From positions 1 to 8,135 of the forward strand of contig JAUYDQ010000143.1 of assembly GCA_030691725.1 (NCBI GenBank): a stretch of DNA of 8,135 nt. The letters are read 5' to 3'. This stretch comes from Candidatus Omnitrophota bacterium (GTDB taxonomy: Bacteria; Omnitrophota; Gorgyraeia; Gygaellales; Profunditerraquicolaceae). The notes beneath the pieces are model-generated. The model searched no databases and was not told the DNA's origin. It saw only the letters and a program-made list of their open reading frames with translations. Below, one piece after another: positions 4,721 through 8,135 of the stretch (positions are counted from its first letter, which is position 1; the number at the start of each line of letters is the position of its first letter). A program made the position numbers and the translations under genes.

Positions 4721-7290
4721 TATTCTTAATTTCCTTTATAATAATATTAGGCATCGGTTTATCTTCGTTTGCTCAAACTGAGCAAAATCACAAGCCAGCG
4801 GGCAGTGGTTTGCCTTCCGATAGGCAAAACCAAACACAGGCACAGCCGCAGGAAGAGCAAGCGCCGCAGCCTAAAGAAAAATCATCAACGCCTAGTTCAG
4901 AACAGACGCTACCGCAAAAGGAATCTTCTGTTTCATCCGTAGAATCCGCAAATCCTAAAGAACAACCAGCAGCGCCGCCTCAAGAGCAGACGCCATCTTC
5001 TGTCCAAGAGCAGCCGGTTCTAGGTGAGAACACCACTATTTCCTCTGAAGAACCCGCCCCTAAATTAGTTACTGCCATAGAGATAAAAGGCAATAAAAGC
5101 ATAAGTAGTAATACAATTATATCTAAAATAAAAACTAAGGTGGGTAGCCCCTATCAAGAGACTGTTGTTAGCGATGATTTAAAACGCCTTTACCTTTTAG
5201 GCTATTTTAGTGATATGAAGATTGATGCCGAAGAATATAAAGATGGGTTGAAGGTCATTATTACTGTTACGGAAAGGCCTATAATCGAGAAGATAGCGTT
5301 CTCAGGCATAAACCGCCTGACGATGAGAGAAGATAAGATAAAAGAAACCTTGAAGTCAAAAGAGACGCAATATTTAGATTATCCTAATCTAGCCGAAGAC
5401 ACCAAGACCATTAAGAAATTATATGAAAAGATAGGTTACAGTCAGGCACAGGTAAATTACAAAGTAGATACCAATAAAGATACAGGTAAGGCAAGAATAG
5501 AATTTAATGTGGTTGAGGGTAGGAGGATAAGGATTAAGGATATCTTCGTCGAAGGTAATAAAAGCTTTTCCACAAAACGTATATTAAGATTGATGAAAAC
5601 TAAACGGGCGTGGTTTTTTAATGCAGGCGTATTGAAAGATGAGGTATTATCAGAAGATATTGAGCGCATAAAATCATTCTATCACAGAGAGGGTTTTACC
5701 GATGTGGTGGTTGATTATGAAGTTAAATATCATCCCAAGAAGCTGTTTTTATTATATATTACTATCAGAATCCGGGAGGGCAAAAAATACCTCGTCGGTA
5801 ATGTGGTTATACAGGGTAACGAGCACATTCCTAAGAAAGATATTCTGGAAAGGTTAAAAGAATGCGTGCCGGGTGCGGTCTTTAGCGAGGAAGCATTATC
5901 ACAAGACGCGGTTAATATACAGGGCCTATATTTCGACCGCGGATATATATCGGCCGAGGTACAGGAGGCTACTTCCTTAAATTCCTATACCGGCCGTATT
6001 GATATCACCTATGATATCAACGAGAATGAGATTACATATGTAGATAAAATTAAAGTAAGGGGGAATGTTAAGACTAAAGATATAGTTATCCGTCGGGAAC
6101 TAAGGATAAGGCCTGGTGACAAATTTGATGGCGAAAAACTAAAACGCAGTAAAGAAAGATTACAAAACTTAGGGTTCTTTGAAGAAGTAAAATATGATAC
6201 CGAAGATACTCAGGTGCCCGATAAGAAGGATTTGGTGGTTGAGGTAAAAGAGTCAAAGACAGGGGCTTTTAGCTTTGGCGGCGGCTACAGCAGTGTCGAT
6301 CAATTTGTGGGATTCGTAGAAATCGAGCAGAAGAATTTTGACTGGAAGAATTTTCCTTATTTTACTGGCGATGGCCAAAACCTAAAATTGCGGGCAGCAT
6401 TAGGATCGGTTAGCGATAGCTTTGATTTGAGCTTTACCGAACCCTGGCTTTTTGACTATCCGGTTTCTTTTGGTTTTGATGCCTACAAACGCACTCACAA
6501 AAGAGAATCGGATATAGGTTATGGTTACGATGAAGACATAAGGGGTGGCGATTTACGTTTAGGTAAAGAGCTATCGGAATATTTAAGAGCAGATCTGATG
6601 TACCGTAATGATACTATTAAGATTACGAATATCACAGAGAACGCCACCAATGACCTGAAGAAGGAAGAAGGCAGTAATACCATCAGTAGTATGCAATTTG
6701 GTCTTAGTTATGATACCAGAGATAATGCATTTGATCCTACCAAAGGTGATATATTGAGCGGCTCTTTAGAATCTGCAGGAGGGCTTTTCGGCGGAGATAA
6801 AGATTTCTGGAAATTCCTTGGCCGGGCATCGCATTATTTTCCTGTGTTTGGCGGTTCTGTCATAGAGCTTAGAGGCCGCGTGGGTCTGGCTAAGCCTTAC
6901 GGTAATTCCGACAGCTTGCCGATATATGAAAGATATTTTGCTGGTGGCTCATATACAATAAGGGGTTACAATGAAAGAAAAGTAGGGCCTATAGATCCGG
7001 TGTCTAAAGATCCGCTCGGTGGCGAATCCATGTTAATCGGTAACGTAGAATACCTCTATCCTCTATTTAGTTTTCTTAAATTGGTCGCTTTTTACGATGT
7101 AGGAAATGTTTGGTCCAAAGTAAACAAACTCGCATCAGGCGGTTTAAAATCGGGTGTAGGTTTCGGCGTAAGAATCAAGACTCCTATCGGCCCGATAATG
7201 CTTGATTACGGTATTCCTTTAAATACAGAACCCGGTAAAGACACAAAAGGTAGCGGTAAGTTTCACTTTAGTATGAGTCATGGTTTTTGA
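4693..7290 (+). CDS. bamA: Outer membrane protein assembly factor BamA (Omp85)
   Basis: Core of the machine that folds beta-barrel proteins into the outer membrane. From ATG 4693 it is 865 aa. A signal peptide (MKLSR, then a long hydrophobic stretch, cleavage likely after SFA at residue 27) is followed by an unusual Pro/Gln/Ser/Glu-rich linker (28-124). Five POTRA domains follow (125 to about 522), each with the -G(N)-beta and GYF/GFF-type pattern (e.g. IKGNKSIS, VEGNKSFS, IQGNEHIP, VRGNVKTK, LGFFEEV). The 16-strand-type barrel (523-865) has the lid-loop motif RGY (757-759) and a terminal Phe. The frame stays open to ATG 4627 (887 aa) and has another ATG at 4645. I chose 4693 because a complete signal peptide begins there, the upstream codons lie in a hairpin repeat, and the promoter puts the transcript start near 4627. 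None of the three starts has a Shine-Dalgarno sequence. The neighbours skp and lpxD are standard partners. Confidence 0.95.
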   Translation: MKLSRSVFLVFLISFIIILGIGLSSFAQTEQNHKPAGSGLPSDRQNQTQAQPQEEQAPQPKEKSSTPSSEQTLPQKESSVSSVESANPKEQPAAPPQEQTPSSVQEQPVLGENTTISSEEPAPKLVTAIEIKGNKSISSNTIISKIKTKVGSPYQETVVSDDLKRLYLLGYFSDMKIDAEEYKDGLKVIITVTERPIIEKIAFSGINRLTMREDKIKETLKSKETQYLDYPNLAEDTKTIKKLYEKIGYSQAQVNYKVDTNKDTGKARIEFNVVEGRRIRIKDIFVEGNKSFSTKRILRLMKTKRAWFFNAGVLKDEVLSEDIERIKSFYHREGFTDVVVDYEVKYHPKKLFLLYITIRIREGKKYLVGNVVIQGNEHIPKKDILERLKECVPGAVFSEEALSQDAVNIQGLYFDRGYISAEVQEATSLNSYTGRIDITYDINENEITYVDKIKVRGNVKTKDIVIRRELRIRPGDKFDGEKLKRSKERLQNLGFFEEVKYDTEDTQVPDKKDLVVEVKESKTGAFSFGGGYSSVDQFVGFVEIEQKNFDWKNFPYFTGDGQNLKLRAALGSVSDSFDLSFTEPWLFDYPVSFGFDAYKRTHKRESDIGYGYDEDIRGGDLRLGKELSEYLRADLMYRNDTIKITNITENATNDLKKEEGSNTISSMQFGLSYDTRDNAFDPTKGDILSGSLESAGGLFGGDKDFWKFLGRASHYFPVFGGSVIELRGRVGLAKPYGNSDSLPIYERYFAGGSYTIRGYNERKVGPIDPVSKDPLGGESMLIGNVEYLYPLFSFLKLVAFYDVGNVWSKVNKLASGGLKSGVGFGVRIKTPIGPIMLDYGIPLNTEPGKDTKGSGKFHFSMSHGF

Positions 7291-7292
7291 TA

Positions 7293-7312
7293 ACACAGAT
7301 TTACGCAGATTT
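7293..7312 (+). repeat. Tandem pair of 10-base units, left flank of repeat copy B
   Basis: ACACAGATTT (7293-7302) is followed by ACGCAGATTT (7303-7312). The same two units recur in reversed order at 7411-7430, on the other side of the two-hairpin repeat. The second unit here is also the start of the region shared with copy A. Confidence 0.55.
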
Positions 7313-7394
7313 TTCATGGTACAGGAAAGTATAAAACACTTTCCCATACCACTGCGAAAATCACCTAAAGTCATTGCCGAAGGCAATTTTCTTG
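7303..7394 (+). repeat. Two-hairpin repeat, copy B, in the bamA-skp gap
   Basis: This is the intergenic copy of the element at 4629-4720. The first hairpin is TGGTA/TACCA (7317-7321/7347-7351) and GGAAAGT/ACTTTCC (7324-7330/7338-7344), separated by a symmetric CA/CA internal loop, with loop ATAAAAC. The second hairpin is ATTGCC-GAA-GGCAAT (7373-7387), longer than in copy A. It fills most of the 165 bases between bamA and skp (7291-7455). The rest of that gap holds only the 10-base units on either side and the skp ribosome-binding site; I found no convincing -35/-10 pair and no terminator there. Confidence 0.75.
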
Positions 7395-7410
7395 AGAGTT
7401 GAATAATTAA

Positions 7411-7430
7411 ACGCAGATTAACACAGATGA
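7411..7430 (+). repeat. Tandem pair of 10-base units, right flank of repeat copy B
   Basis: ACGCAGATTA (7411-7420) is followed by ACACAGATGA (7421-7430). These are the same units as at 7293-7312 in the opposite order, so the hairpin element is framed by related short direct repeats, as might remain after insertion or recombination between dispersed repeats. Confidence 0.5.
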
Positions 7431-7455
7431 AAAATAGAAAGGGAGGAAAAACTAG

Positions 7456-7968
7456 ATGAAAAGAGTAGCAGTAGTTTACGGGGTGGTTATTTTTAGTCTA
7501 ATTATCATGGTTAGCGTAGTCGATGCAGCAGAAAAGTTTGCTAGTGTTAGTATGGAACGTATTGCCAATGGATATTTAAAAGCTCAAGAATATACGAAAA
7601 ACTTAAATGGTAAAGAAGCCGCATATACTGCGGAAATCAATAAAAAAAGAGATGAGGTAAAACAGCTTCAAGATAAAATGACTTTATCGAGCGATAAAGA
7701 AAAAGAAGCAAAAAAAGCAGAACTTGAATCAAAATTTAAAGACTTACAAGAGTTAGTTCAGCAGAAACAGGCTGATTTCCGTAAAGAGACGTTCGATAAG
7801 ACGATGGAGATGTCAAAAGATATTAAAAATACAATAAGTGACTATGCAAAAAAAGAAGGTTATACTTTAGTTTTCGATGCTGCAGCCTTGGCATATCAAC
7901 TGGAAAGTATGGATATCACTGAGAAAATTATACAGGTTCTGAATAAAAATTATAAAAAATCACCATAA
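7456..7968 (+). CDS. skp: Periplasmic chaperone Skp/OmpH family
   Basis: Holds unfolded outer membrane proteins in the periplasm and delivers them to BamA. At 170 aa it has normal length for the precursor. It has a signal peptide (MKR, a hydrophobic stretch, VDA with likely cleavage after Ala24), then the short beta strand KFASVSMERI typical of the OmpH domain. A long Lys/Glu/Gln-rich helical arm follows (about 45-125, probable coiled coil, the tentacle of the trimer). The returning strand is GYTLVFDAAALAYQLESMDITEKIIQVLN. A strong ribosome-binding site, GGGAGG (7441-7446), lies 9 bases before the ATG and fixes the start. Overall similarity in this family is low, so the call rests on architecture, the C-terminal strand motif and the position between bamA and lpxD. 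Confidence 0.93.
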   Translation: MKRVAVVYGVVIFSLIIMVSVVDAAEKFASVSMERIANGYLKAQEYTKNLNGKEAAYTAEINKKRDEVKQLQDKMTLSSDKEKEAKKAELESKFKDLQELVQQKQADFRKETFDKTMEMSKDIKNTISDYAKKEGYTLVFDAAALAYQLESMDITEKIIQVLNKNYKKSP

Positions 7969-7994
7969 TAGAAAAGAAAAGTAGTTACTAAAAG

Positions 7995-8135
7995 ATGCAT
8001 AAGACCTTAGAAGAAATAGCCGAACTTATTGACGGCGAGGTAGTAGGAAACGGCAGCATTGTTATTACCGGCGTCTCGGGTATAAAAGAGGCCGGCGACG
8101 GTGATATTACATTTGTCGCTAATCCTAAGTATTTT
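7995..8135 (+). CDS. lpxD: UDP-3-O-acylglucosamine N-acyltransferase LpxD, N-terminal part, 3' truncated by window
   Basis: Third enzyme of lipid A synthesis; it adds the N-linked hydroxyacyl chain to UDP-3-O-acylglucosamine in the cytoplasm. The first 47 codons are present and open to the window edge. MHKTLEEIAELIDGEVVG, ITGVSGIKEAGDGDITF and VANPKYF match the N-terminal uridine-binding domain of LpxD; the left-handed helix repeats lie beyond the window. The ATG fits the family N-terminus, and only a purine-rich AAAAG precedes it. It lies 26 bases after skp, consistent with the usual bamA-skp-lpxD(-fabZ-lpxA) operon. Confidence 0.93.
   Translation, partial: MHKTLEEIAELIDGEVVGNGSIVITGVSGIKEAGDGDITFVANPKYF

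Noticed and set aside
7291..7455. A separate promoter for skp in the bamA-skp gap
   Set aside because: TTGAGA (7392-7397) and TTGAAT (7399-7404) have no acceptable -10 box at 16-18 bases, so skp is probably transcribed from upstream of bamA.
1..8135. CRISPR arrays, tRNA or rRNA genes, transposases, toxin-antitoxin pairs or phage genes
   Set aside because: No regularly spaced repeats, no RNA gene signatures and no such proteins were found; nearly the whole window is accounted for by conserved housekeeping genes.

Overview
The window is a compact, all-plus-strand housekeeping region from a diderm (LPS-type) bacterium. It is made of two conserved blocks. The first, about 1-4582, is prs (3' end only) - rplY/ctc - pth - rpsF - ssb - rpsR - rplI - dnaB: nucleotide precursor supply, 5S rRNA-binding protein L25, peptidyl-tRNA recycling, the S6/SSB/S18/L9 cluster and the replicative helicase. 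The second, about 4583-8135, is bamA - skp/ompH - lpxD (5' end only): outer-membrane beta-barrel assembly, the periplasmic chaperone and lipid A acylation. BamA, Skp and LpxD together show an LPS-bearing outer membrane. The moderate-to-low GC (roughly 40% by eye), the AT-rich codons and this gene order would fit an uncultured lineage such as Omnitrophota. That placement is inference; no marker here proves it.

In block one the genes are packed tightly: pth stops directly before the rpsF start, ssb and rpsR overlap by 11 bases, rpsR and rplI share one base (TAATG), and rplI stops directly before the dnaB reading frame. This indicates a single translationally coupled operon. The only real gap, 1128-1216 between rplY and pth, is filled by an 87-base palindromic element with 8-base terminal inverted repeats and internal hairpins.

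Block two begins with a short AT-rich spacer. It holds a very good sigma70-type promoter (TTGATT, 17 bases, TATAAT) lying inside a long AT-only imperfect palindrome. Directly downstream is a roughly 92-base two-hairpin repeat that also occurs a second time in the bamA-skp gap (7303-7394). Its first copy runs into the beginning of bamA and supplies the first codons of the signal peptide, so the gene start most naturally called (4627) is probably wrong and 4693 is preferred.

I see no hidden defence, mobile or biosynthetic system. The points of interest are the repeat-derived bamA leader, the palindromic element before pth, an SSB without the usual acidic-hydrophobic tail, and a long Pro/Gln/Ser/Glu-rich linker in BamA.
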